From Gammaproteobacteria bacterium (GTDB lineage Bacteria > Pseudomonadota > Gammaproteobacteria > J044): a stretch of DNA of 9,461 bases. The position numbers and the translations under genes are program-made. The notes under the pieces were generated by a model that saw only the letters and a list, made by a program, of their open reading frames with translations, had not been told where the DNA came from and did no database searches. Position 1 is the first letter of the stretch; each line of letters opens with the position of its first letter. Positions 1-5,578 of this stretch are shown here, piece after piece. The DNA is taken from positions 1-9,461 of the forward strand of contig JALWNJ010000406.1 of assembly GCA_026995955.1 (NCBI GenBank), in the 5' to 3' direction.

Positions 1-740
1 GGCATGAGCCTGCAGCCGCTGCTCAAGCTGCCGCCGCAAATTCTGCGTTTTTTGCAGCGCCGTTTCCAGCTTTTCTTCCGGCGAGTTGCCCAGACTGGCC
101 AGGCTCTCCCGGATTTTCTGGCTGCCGCTTTTGAGCGCCTCTTCCGCTTTCTCCTGCAGATGTTCGGCGATGCGCAACCGCCCGGCGCGCAAGGCAAGCT
201 CGCTCTGCCGCATACTTTCCACCGGCTTTTGCCGCTGCAGCTCACGCACGGTCTTTTGCAACTCCCGCTGCAATTTAGGGTGATTGCGGGTGCCCTGCGC
301 CAGTTCCTGTAATTTTTGCACCGCTTCTTCCGTGCGCTGTCTCAATTCATCCTGCGCCCGGATCTGCTTTTCGAGCGCTTCACGGCTCAACTGGCCCGGC
401 TGCCGCATCTCCCGGCTCTTCTCTTTCAGCGCAGCCTGTTGTTGTGCCAGTTGCTGAATCTCGCTTTGCAGTTGTTGCAGCTCATTTCGCAGTGCGTTTT
501 GCTGCGTCTTTTTCAGCCGGTCTTCCAGAGTTTTCAACTGATTCAATGCCTGCTGTCCGCTCGATGCGGCGTTCTGCAAATCCTGTCGCCGCAGCCGGTT
601 CATGGCGCGGTTCATGGCATTGCTGGCTTGCTGCATACGGCGCAGCGCTTCCGGATCGCCCATGCCGGATTGTCGCATCATGTTGGACATTTGCCGCATG
701 GCCTGCTGCATATCTCGATTCAGTTGCTCCTGCTGGCGCT
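1..740. other. Segment of foreign base composition (coiled-coil coding on the minus strand)
   Basis: Judged by eye, GC is about 55% here, against about 70% or more in 760-1020 and in the following genes. On the minus strand the segment encodes an uninterrupted Gln-rich helix with codons such as CAA, AAA, GAA and TTG that are rare in the neighbouring operon. The plus-strand frames read Leu/Phe/Arg-rich sequence typical of the antisense of a coiled coil, so I do not call genes there. The right boundary is somewhere in 727-756. The source could be another genome joined during assembly, or horizontally acquired DNA. No inverted repeat, target duplication or integrase is visible at the edge. Confidence 0.6.
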
Positions 741-1023
741 GCAGCTCGCGCGCGGCCTCGTCCAGCTCGCCCCTGAGCCAGCGCAGGGCCTGTTCGGCCG
801 CGGCCACGCGGGCGCGGGCCACGGCCCGGTCGAGACACAGCAGGGTCTGTCCGGGCTGCACCTGCTGGCCGGGGGTGACCTTCACTTCCGTCACCCGGCC
901 GCTGCCGGGCAGGCCCAGCGCCAGAGGCACGCCGCCGACGATCCGCGCCGGCACCTCCGCGGCCAGGACCGGCAGGGCAAGGGGCAGAAGCAGTAAAGCG
1001 GTCGTCAGTCGAAGTCGCATCAT
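1..1023 (-). CDS. HlyD-type periplasmic adaptor N-terminus running into a Gln-rich coiled coil; partial, probably chimeric
   Basis: The frame is open for 341 codons from ATG 1023 to the left edge, so the C-terminus is missing. The start forms an ATGA overlap with the stop of the upstream efflux gene; a second ATG follows directly at 1020. Residues 1-22 look like a signal peptide (Leu-rich core ending VLAA). Residues about 41-68 form a half-lipoyl motif (GSGRVTEVKVTPGQQVQPGQ, then LLCLDRA), as in membrane-fusion proteins that link an inner-membrane pump to a TolC channel. Residues 69-95 begin the expected alpha-hairpin. From about residue 96 the protein becomes Gln/Glu/Arg/Met-rich helix with no adaptor features for about 246 residues, resembling the helical Gln-rich parts of DUF4175-type proteins (inference). 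GC content and codon choice change at the same point: CAA, AAA and TTG become common. I trust the adaptor half. The fusion is probably not a native gene. Confidence 0.7.
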   Translation of the reverse strand, partial: MMRLRLTTALLLLPLALPVLAAEVPARIVGGVPLALGLPGSGRVTEVKVTPGQQVQPGQTLLCLDRAVARARVAAAEQALRWLRGELDEAARELQRQQEQLNRDMQQAMRQMSNMMRQSGMGDPEALRRMQQASNAMNRAMNRLRRQDLQNAASSGQQALNQLKTLEDRLKKTQQNALRNELQQLQSEIQQLAQQQAALKEKSREMRQPGQLSREALEKQIRAQDELRQRTEEAVQKLQELAQGTRNHPKLQRELQKTVRELQRQKPVESMRQSELALRAGRLRIAEHLQEKAEEALKSGSQKIRESLASLGNSPEEKLETALQKTQNLRRQLEQRLQAHA

Positions 1024-2345
1024 GGCGTGTCCCCCGCGGAGTCTGGTGGGCTGGCCCGGTGGTCGTCACCGGGAAGCAGGCCGGCGCCGGGCTCCCTGCC
1101 GGTCAGCAGGTCCAGCGTGGCCCAGGCCAGTGCCAGTTCGAATTCGGTACGGCTGGAAAGCAGCCGCGCCTCGCTCTGGCGTACCATGGCATCGCCCAGG
1201 TCGGTGGTCAGTTCCTGTTCGTAGCGCGTACGGCTGCGGTCGAGGTACAGCTCGCGGTAGTCGCGGTTGGTGTCTGCCTGGTCGCGCTGGGCCTTGAGGG
1301 TCTGTACCCGTTGCCAGCTGTCGAGCAGCTGCTCGCGCAGCGTCAGCTCCGCTTCCTTCAGCCGGGCCTGCAGGCTGTGCAGCCGGGCCCAGGCATCGGC
1401 CTCCTCGGCACGACTGCGATCACCGGTGTACAGCGGGATGTCGATGGCCAGCGAGGCCCGGAAAGGATCGCGGTATCCAAAGGAGCGTTGGTAGTGAGTG
1501 GCCTCCATGCGTCCGGTGACCACCGGGCGGTCGCTGGCCCGTGCCGCCTCGAGCCGTTTGGCGGCGCCATCGAGCTGTGCGCGCAGGGCCTGGAGTTCGG
1601 GGTTGTCGGCCAGGGCCCTGCGCACCAGTTCCTCGTACTCCGGCAGCGGCCGGTCGTTGTCCAGCACCGGCGGCGCCAGCGTGTCGGGCAGGTCCTCGGG
1701 GCGGCCCAGCAGCAGGGCCAGCCGCTGTCTTGCCAGGCGTTGTCGTGCCTCGGAGCGGTAGCGCTTGCTGCGTATCTCCTGATAGCGCGTTTCCAGGGCC
1801 AGCAGATCGATGTCGGAGAGCTGCCCCAGTTCGTTCTTCTTGCGCGCCTTGTCCAGGCGCACGAAGACCACGGCCATCTCCTCGTTGTCGCGGGCGAACT
1901 CCAGGTCGGCGAGCAGTACCTCGAAGAAGCGCTGCATGACCTGCAGCCGCAGCTTGCGCCGCGACAGCTCCAGCAGGGTGCGGCGGCCCTCCGTGTCGAG
2001 GCGGGCGGCGGCGACGCGGTGCTCGGTGCGGCCAAAGTCGTACAGACGCTTGTCCACACGGAGGCGCGCGCGGCTGTCATCGTTGCTCTGCGGCGCGAAG
2101 GTCGGTGGCTTTACCCAACGGGCCTCGAGTTCGGCGCGCACCTCGAGGTCGTCGCTGCTGTCGGCCTGCAGGAGCTCGGCCCGGGCTGCCTCCAGCTCGG
2201 CCCGGGCGCGTTCCAGCAGCGGGTGATGGGCATCGGCGAGCGCCAGGGCCTGGCCCAGCGTCAGGGGCTCCGGCAGGGGCGCGGCATGGGGCAACGATGG
2301 CAGCAGCAGGACTGCGGCCAGCAAAGTGCCGGCAAGCCGTATCAT
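1020..2345 (-). CDS. TolC-family outer-membrane efflux protein
   Basis: This is a 441-residue outer-membrane channel subunit of the OEP/TolC family, expected to form a trimeric exit duct for a tripartite efflux or type I secretion pump together with the adaptor encoded next. Residues 1-22 are a signal peptide (hydrophobic core, LPHAA). There is no lipobox Cys. The family's internal duplication is visible: a first repeat at about 28-215 opens with LTLGQALALADAHHPLLERA and carries YDFGRT at 102-107, and a second at about 235-417 has LADNPELQALRAQLDGA at 245-261 and IPLYTGDR at 303-310. Long Arg/Glu/Leu helices fill the rest. The frame stays open 31 codons further upstream, but that part lies inside the preceding gene and lacks a secretion signal, so I chose ATG 2345, which overlaps the preceding TGA (ATGA). 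The stop overlaps the adaptor start in the same way. The transported substrate cannot be told from the sequence. Confidence 0.88.
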   Translation of the reverse strand: MIRLAGTLLAAVLLLPSLPHAAPLPEPLTLGQALALADAHHPLLERARAELEAARAELLQADSSDDLEVRAELEARWVKPPTFAPQSNDDSRARLRVDKRLYDFGRTEHRVAAARLDTEGRRTLLELSRRKLRLQVMQRFFEVLLADLEFARDNEEMAVVFVRLDKARKKNELGQLSDIDLLALETRYQEIRSKRYRSEARQRLARQRLALLLGRPEDLPDTLAPPVLDNDRPLPEYEELVRRALADNPELQALRAQLDGAAKRLEAARASDRPVVTGRMEATHYQRSFGYRDPFRASLAIDIPLYTGDRSRAEEADAWARLHSLQARLKEAELTLREQLLDSWQRVQTLKAQRDQADTNRDYRELYLDRSRTRYEQELTTDLGDAMVRQSEARLLSSRTEFELALAWATLDLLTGREPGAGLLPGDDHRASPPDSAGDTP

Positions 2346-2884
2346 GGGCGCTGCCGCGCCTCCTTGCGTTTCATGCGCTTGAAGCGCGTGAAGGGCATCT
2401 TTTCGTAATGCCTGCCCACCACGTATTCGCCCATCCACATGAACTCCTCGGGGCCCGAGGTGGCGCCGGTGTAGCGGAAAACCCGCTTGCCATCGAGATC
2501 GAAAAAGGCGAACACCGGTGTGGCGCGCACCCGGTGCACGCGAAAGGCGAAGTCCTTGGCCTTCATGGTGCGGCCCTCGAAGTCGGTGATCTCGGTGTCG
2601 CCCTCGATGTCGACCTTGAAGATACGGAAGTGCCTACGGTACCAGTTCTGTACCTCGGGCCGGTTGAGCACGGTCTGCTTCATGCGGTGGCAGAAGGGGC
2701 ACTCGTCCAGTTCGAAGAAGATCAGCACGCCGGCCTTGCCTTCCTCGCGGGCCGTTTCGAGCTCCTCGCGAAAGTCGCCGAAGGTGTCCTGGAAGAAATG
2801 CGTTTCCGGATCGCGGGTCTGGCCGGCTGCGAGCGGCAGGCTGAACAGCAGGCCGAAGAGTAGGAGGCTCGTCCACTGGCGCAT
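2342..2884 (-). CDS. Secreted thioredoxin-fold protein with CPFC active site
   Basis: This is a 180-residue protein with a signal peptide (residues 1-20, SLLLFGLLFSLPLAA), so it should act in the periplasm. The thioredoxin-like domain spans about 30-160. The redox motif is ECPFCHRMKQ with Cys62 and Cys65, preceded by the strand AGVLIFFELD. The cis-proline signature is RATPVFAFF (Thr122-Pro123), and DLDGKRVFRYTG forms the usual last hairpin. This matches the SoxW/thioredoxin_7-like group of secreted thiol proteins; whether it reduces or isomerises disulphides cannot be decided. A basic tail (FKRMKRKEARQRP) closes it. The start at 2884 is favoured by a CGGAGC Shine-Dalgarno 8 nt upstream and by the signal peptide; the frame extends 53 codons further but those read as non-conserved sequence. 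It is the first gene of an operon with the TolC-family and adaptor genes, which hints that it serves biogenesis of that system or of its substrate (inference). Confidence 0.85.
   Translation of the reverse strand: MRQWTSLLLFGLLFSLPLAAGQTRDPETHFFQDTFGDFREELETAREEGKAGVLIFFELDECPFCHRMKQTVLNRPEVQNWYRRHFRIFKVDIEGDTEITDFEGRTMKAKDFAFRVHRVRATPVFAFFDLDGKRVFRYTGATSGPEEFMWMGEYVVGRHYEKMPFTRFKRMKRKEARQRP
2359..2365 (-). promoter_or_regulatory. Ribosome binding site of the TolC-family gene, long spacing
   Basis: The minus strand reads AAGGAGG, a full Shine-Dalgarno core, inside the last codons of the thioredoxin-fold gene. It lies 13 nt before ATG 2345, longer than usual. With the ATGA stop/start overlap this suggests translational coupling, where a ribosome finishing the upstream gene restarts. 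It supports 2345 as the start over the longer frame. Confidence 0.55.
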
Positions 2885-2924
2885 GTCGTTTTGCTCCGGT
2901 CGGGTCGGTGGCGCCTCTGGCAGG

Positions 2925-2933
2925 TGGTATGAT
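2925..2933 (+). promoter_or_regulatory. Possible extended -10 promoter for fxsA
   Basis: TGGTATGAT is an extended -10 (TGN followed by TATGAT, one mismatch to TATAAT) in the divergent gap between the thioredoxin-fold gene and fxsA. No convincing -35 hexamer lies 17 nt upstream (TCGGTG), which extended -10 promoters can tolerate. It would give a leader of about 100 nt before ATG 3042. I see no clear promoter for the minus-strand operon in this 157-nt gap. Confidence 0.3.
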
Positions 2934-3041
2934 GTTGTCGTTGTATCCGACCATGATAGGCGAAAGGGCCGGTGGCCGCCACAGCCGAACCCCGGGTCTC
3001 TTTCCTGGTCCAAGCCCATGTTGCCGCACCGGATGGTTTCC

Positions 3042-3548
3042 ATGCCCCTGCTCTATCTCTTTTTCCTGCTCGTTCCCCTGGTGGAGATCTATGTCCTGAT
3101 CCAGGTGGGCGCCGTGATCGGCGCCCTGCCCACGGTGATCCTGGTGGTGCTCACCGCGGTCATCGGGGTGGGCCTGCTGCGCAGCCAGGGCCTGCGTACC
3201 TGGATGCGGGCTCAGGAGCAGCTTGCGCGTGGCGTGCTGCCGGCCGGCGAGTTGCTGGAGGGGATGCTGCTGATGCTGGCCGGTGCCTTCCTGCTGACGC
3301 CGGGATTCGTCACCGACACGCTGGGTTTCCTGCTGCTGGTGCCGGCCGTGCGGGCACTGCTGATCCGGCGTCTGATGGCCTCGGGGCGCTGGCAGGTGGG
3401 GGCCGGATTCGGGCCCGCGGGCCCGGTGCCGGGCGCTGGCCCGGCCAGTGAGGCCGGCGTGGCGGGCGGCCGGGTGATCGAGGGGGAGTTCAGTCGCTGC
3501 GAGGAGGAGTCAGCAGACCCCGCAGCCAGGCGACGCGACGACGGTTGA
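3042..3548 (+). CDS. fxsA: FxsA family inner-membrane protein
   Basis: This is a 168-residue small membrane protein of the FxsA family; in E. coli, overexpressed FxsA relieves F-plasmid exclusion of phage T7, and its normal role is unclear. Family landmarks are all present: PLVEIYVLIQVG in the first hydrophobic segment (1-23), a second segment at about 27-46 followed by LLRSQG, an amphipathic linker, and a third hydrophobic stretch (about 76-103) with LTPGFVTDTLGFLLLVPAVR. The Gly/Pro/Ala-rich tail ends in the family's VIEGEF (145-150), after which 18 extra, mostly charged residues follow. Those extra codons lie entirely within the overlap with the convergent DUF1499 gene. Three in-frame ATGs occur (3018, 3033, 3042); 3042 puts Met directly before the conserved segment and has GGATGG 5 nt upstream. 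The groES/groEL neighbours common for fxsA are absent. Confidence 0.88.
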   Translation: MPLLYLFFLLVPLVEIYVLIQVGAVIGALPTVILVVLTAVIGVGLLRSQGLRTWMRAQEQLARGVLPAGELLEGMLLMLAGAFLLTPGFVTDTLGFLLLVPAVRALLIRRLMASGRWQVGAGFGPAGPVPGAGPASEAGVAGGRVIEGEFSRCEEESADPAARRRDDG

Positions 3549-3912
3549 CGCCGAAGTCGCAGCGCCCCAGGCGCGCGGCCGAGCGCGCCTGGATCACGCC
3601 CTGTTCCTTGTCCACGCGCAGTTCCAGGTCATCGACGAAACCGAACAGCCGGCTCTCGCACTCCGCGTGCAGGTAGTCTACGGTCTGCAGGCGGATGCGG
3701 CAGCGCGGCGTACGGCGCAGGCGCCCGGCGAGCCACACCAGCACCGCGCGGGGATCGTCGTCGACGACGAGCGGCGGCACGAAACCCGCGGCGTCGGGGT
3801 GTTCGCTGCACACGCAGTTGCCGCCATGGGCGCAGGGGGGCAGGCGATCGGGCACCGCGTCCATGCGCCGGGGCATGCGGCCGCGGAAGCGGTCCCGCAG
3901 CCAGCCGATCAC
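3490..3912 (-). CDS. DUF1499 family protein
   Basis: This is a 140-residue protein of unknown function matching DUF1499. It has a Cys-rich start (CAHGGNCVCSE, residues 27-37, in place of the common CPxxPNCVSS) and the long family signature YLHAECESRLFGFVDDLELR (80-99), followed by RSAARLGRCDFGVNRRRVAWLR (110-131). There is no signal peptide or membrane segment, so it is probably cytoplasmic. The start is GTG 3912, which overlaps the stop of the upstream gene (GTGA) and has GGAGG 10 nt before it. It is the last gene of the pyrC operon, and its 3' end overlaps the end of fxsA on the other strand by 59 nt. The family assignment is firm; no biochemical role is inferred. Confidence 0.85.
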   Translation of the reverse strand: MIGWLRDRFRGRMPRRMDAVPDRLPPCAHGGNCVCSEHPDAAGFVPPLVVDDDPRAVLVWLAGRLRRTPRCRIRLQTVDYLHAECESRLFGFVDDLELRVDKEQGVIQARSAARLGRCDFGVNRRRVAWLRGLLTPPRSD

Positions 3913-4292
3913 GGCAGCACGGCCTCCACTGCCGCGTTCAGGGCGGCGCAGTCCACCGGCTGCTCCAGGATGTGCGCGACCGGGTACAGCGTGGCCAGCT
4001 GCTCTGCCCAGCGCCGTTCTCCTTTGTCCACCATCACCACCGTGCGCGCCTGCGGCGCCTTGCTGCGCAGGGTGGCGAGCAGGGTGTCCAGATTGCCCAG
4101 GTTCACGCCGGCATAGTTGTTGCCGTAGCCGTAGAAGAACTCCGCCACCACCACATCGGGCGGTCGGCGCTTGACCGCGGCGACGGCCTTGCGGATAGAG
4201 GTCACAGTTTCCACCTCCAGTCCCAGGGCGCGATAGGCCGCGCTGCAGTCCGGATGGGTCGGCGACTCGACGACCGACAGCAGGCGTGGCAT
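3909..4292 (-). CDS. Receiver-like (CheY-fold) protein lacking the phosphoacceptor residues
   Basis: This is a 127-residue single-domain protein. Its layout follows a response-regulator receiver: strand LLSVVES, helix, VETVTS, helix RKAVAAVKRR, strand PDVVVAEF, TVVMVDKG, then AHILEQPVD and a closing helix AALNAAVEAVLP. At the end of the third strand, where the phosphorylated Asp should be, there is Glu51 (AEFFYG). The acidic pair after strand 1 is reduced to Glu9, and the conserved Lys of the KP motif is replaced by Gln (EQPVD, 110-114). The segment YGYGNNYAGVNLGNLDTLL (54-72) replaces the usual loop. Phosphorelay signalling is therefore unlikely; a protein-interaction role is possible (inference). 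The ATG at 4292 shares its A with the pyrC stop (TGATG), and GGAGG lies 11 nt upstream. The receiver assignment rests on fold pattern only, since I do not recognise a named family. Confidence 0.75.
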   Translation of the reverse strand: MPRLLSVVESPTHPDCSAAYRALGLEVETVTSIRKAVAAVKRRPPDVVVAEFFYGYGNNYAGVNLGNLDTLLATLRSKAPQARTVVMVDKGERRWAEQLATLYPVAHILEQPVDCAALNAAVEAVLP

Positions 4293-5326
4293 CAGTCGGC
4301 CAGCCTCCAGCGCAGGGTCTCTCCGGCGCGCATCGGCACCACCTCGTGTCCGCCCAGCGGCAGGCGCTCGGGCAGGGTCCAGTCCTCCCGTACCAGGCGG
4401 ATGCGCGTGCCGTTCACCGGCAGGCCGTAGAAGCGGGGCCCGTTGAGGCTGGCGAAGGCCTCCAGTCGGTGCAGCGCGCCGGCGTCCTCGAAGATCTCGG
4501 CATACAGCTCCAGTGCCGCCGGCGCGGAGTACATGCCGGCGCAGCCGCAGGCGGTCTCCTTGTGCTCGCGTCGGTGCGGGGCGCTGTCGGTACCGAGGAA
4601 GAAGCGCGGATTGTCGGAGGTGGCGGCCGCCACCAGCGCCTGGCGATGGGTCTCGCGCTTGAGCACCGGCAGGCAGTAGTAATGCGGCCGGATGCCCCCG
4701 GCGAGGATGGCGTTGCGGTTGTAGTGCAGGTGCTGGGGCGTGATGGTGGCGGCGATGCGTTCGCCGCCCTCGCGCACGAAGTCGGCCGCCTCCCGGGTGG
4801 TGATGTGCTCGAAGACGATGCGCAGCTCCGGGAAGTCACGGCGCAACGGCTCCAGCACGCGCTCGATGAAGCGCGCCTCGCGGTCGAACACGTCCACCTC
4901 GGGGTCGGTGACCTCGCCATGCACCAGGAAGGGCAGATCCGCCTCCTGCATGGCTTCCAGCACCGGATACACACGCGCCAGGTCAGTGACGCCGGCATCG
5001 GAATTGGTGGTGGCCCCGGCCGGATACAGCTTGACCGCGTGCACGAAACCGGAGTCCCGGGCGCGTTGGATCTCGTCCGGCGGGGTGTTGTCGGTGAGGT
5101 ACAGGGTCATCAGCGGCTCGAAGTCGAGCCCCTCGGGCACCGCGGCCAGGATGCGCTCGCGGTAGGCCGCTGCCTGGGCCACGGTGGTGACCGGCGGGCG
5201 CAGGTTGGGCATGACGATGGCGCGGGCGAAGCGGCGTGCGGTGGGCGGCACCACATCGGCCAGCACGGGGCCATCGCGCAGGTGCAGGTGCCAGTCGTCG
5301 GGACGGATGAGTTCGATCTGCTGCAT
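4292..5326 (-). CDS. pyrC: Dihydroorotase, class II (PyrC)
   Basis: Dihydroorotase cyclises N-carbamoyl-L-aspartate to dihydroorotate, the third step of de novo pyrimidine synthesis, in the cytoplasm. The protein is 344 residues, close to the 348 of E. coli PyrC, and similar along its whole length. Metal ligands are visible: His13 and His15 (DWHLHLRDG), the carboxylated Lys99 ([13 protein letters not shown]), His136 (LVHGEVTD), His174 (VFEHITT) and Asp247 (GTDSAPH). Substrate-binding NLRPPVTT (41-48) and the CGCAG motif (260-264) are also present. The frame opens 10 codons earlier at a GTG (5356), but Met at 5326 fits the family's N-terminus; neither has a strong Shine-Dalgarno. It heads a minus-strand operon with the receiver-like and DUF1499 genes and is divergent from aceE. 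Confidence 0.96.
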   Translation of the reverse strand: MQQIELIRPDDWHLHLRDGPVLADVVPPTARRFARAIVMPNLRPPVTTVAQAAAYRERILAAVPEGLDFEPLMTLYLTDNTPPDEIQRARDSGFVHAVKLYPAGATTNSDAGVTDLARVYPVLEAMQEADLPFLVHGEVTDPEVDVFDREARFIERVLEPLRRDFPELRIVFEHITTREAADFVREGGERIAATITPQHLHYNRNAILAGGIRPHYYCLPVLKRETHRQALVAAATSDNPRFFLGTDSAPHRREHKETACGCAGMYSAPAALELYAEIFEDAGALHRLEAFASLNGPRFYGLPVNGTRIRLVREDWTLPERLPLGGHEVVPMRAGETLRWRLAD

Positions 5327-5426
5327 GGGCCGGACCGGTGCAAAACCTGACTGCACTGTGGCACATCCGGGGGCAGTGGTTCAAGCACGACAGGCGTGGG
5401 TGGAAGGAGAGGGTGGCAGGGCAAAA

Positions 5427-5455
5427 ATTATTCTCGTTCTGCAACTAATTGAAAA
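5427..5455 (-). promoter_or_regulatory. Candidate sigma70 promoter for the pyrC operon
   Basis: On the minus strand TTTTCA (5455-5450, four of six matches to TTGACA) and AATAAT (5432-5427, five of six matches to TATAAT) are 17 nt apart, in the only AT-rich stretch of the region. Transcription would start near 5420, giving a leader of about 95 nt before the pyrC ATG. The -35 is mediocre, so the call is tentative. Confidence 0.4.
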
Positions 5456-5480
5456 ACAAATACAAAAAATCATGCATGAC

Positions 5481-5497
5481 AAAATCGGGTCGATTTT
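5481..5497. repeat. Perfect inverted repeat, 7-bp arms and 3-nt loop
   Basis: AAAATCG (5481-5487) and CGATTTT (5491-5497) flank GGT. It lies just upstream of the aceE -35 element and directly follows the palindrome CATGCATG (5471-5478). Position and symmetry suit an operator. It overlaps a second inverted repeat, so both cannot pair at once in RNA. The sequence does not match the E. coli PdhR operator. Confidence 0.5.
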
Positions 5498-5507
5498 TCT
5501 TGACCCG
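5486..5507. repeat. Inverted repeat covering the aceE -35 element
   Basis: CGGGTC (5486-5491) and GACCCG (5502-5507) are perfect 6-bp arms separated by 10 nt, about one helical turn of spacing. The right arm shares GACC with the -35 hexamer TTGACC, so a dimeric regulator bound here would block or contact RNA polymerase. The regulator is not known. Confidence 0.45.
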
Positions 5508-5528
5508 GGCAGGGGTATCGCCTACATT
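5500..5528 (+). promoter_or_regulatory. Sigma70-type promoter for aceEF
   Basis: TTGACC (5500-5505, five of six consensus matches) and TACATT (5523-5528, four of six) are separated by exactly 17 nt. Transcription would start at about 5535, roughly 45 nt before the aceE ATG. AT-rich sequence directly upstream could serve as an UP element. This is the best promoter match in the window. Confidence 0.6.
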
Positions 5529-5565
5529 GCGCCCAGGTTCAGCAAAAGGCCCCAGGCGGGCCGGT

Positions 5566-5569
5566 GAGG
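5566..5569 (+). promoter_or_regulatory. aceE: Ribosome binding site that decides the aceE start
   Basis: GAGG lies 9 nt before ATG 5579. The alternative in-frame start GTG 5564 overlaps this site and has no Shine-Dalgarno at a useful distance, so 5579 is preferred. Confidence 0.55.
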
Positions 5570-5578
5570 CAAAGACAG

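Noticed and set aside
1..312. Plus-strand 102-codon frame at the left edge
   Set aside because: Leu/Phe/Gln-rich antisense of a coiled coil, with no domain; the minus strand is open across the whole region.
1059..2408. 449-codon plus-strand open frame
   Set aside because: It is antisense to the TolC-family gene, whose two-repeat structure and signal peptide are clear. The translation has no recognisable domain, and long open antisense frames are common in high-GC DNA.
2885..3043. N-terminal extension of the thioredoxin-fold protein (53 more codons)
   Set aside because: It would bury the signal peptide, and the real ATG at 2884 has its own Shine-Dalgarno. The extension is the reverse of the fxsA leader.
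3549..3620. Search for a terminator after fxsA
   Set aside because: No GC hairpin followed by a T run; the region is DUF1499 coding sequence on the other strand.
4286..5350. 354-codon plus-strand frame antisense to pyrC
   Set aside because: Same span as pyrC, whose catalytic residues are all present on the minus strand.
5472..5567. Small plus-strand frame of 31 codons (MHDKIGSIFLDPG...) ending at the aceE start, a possible leader peptide
   Set aside because: Its ATG lies upstream of the promoter assigned to aceE, so that transcript would not contain it. It has no Shine-Dalgarno, and its codons are the palindromes and promoter elements.
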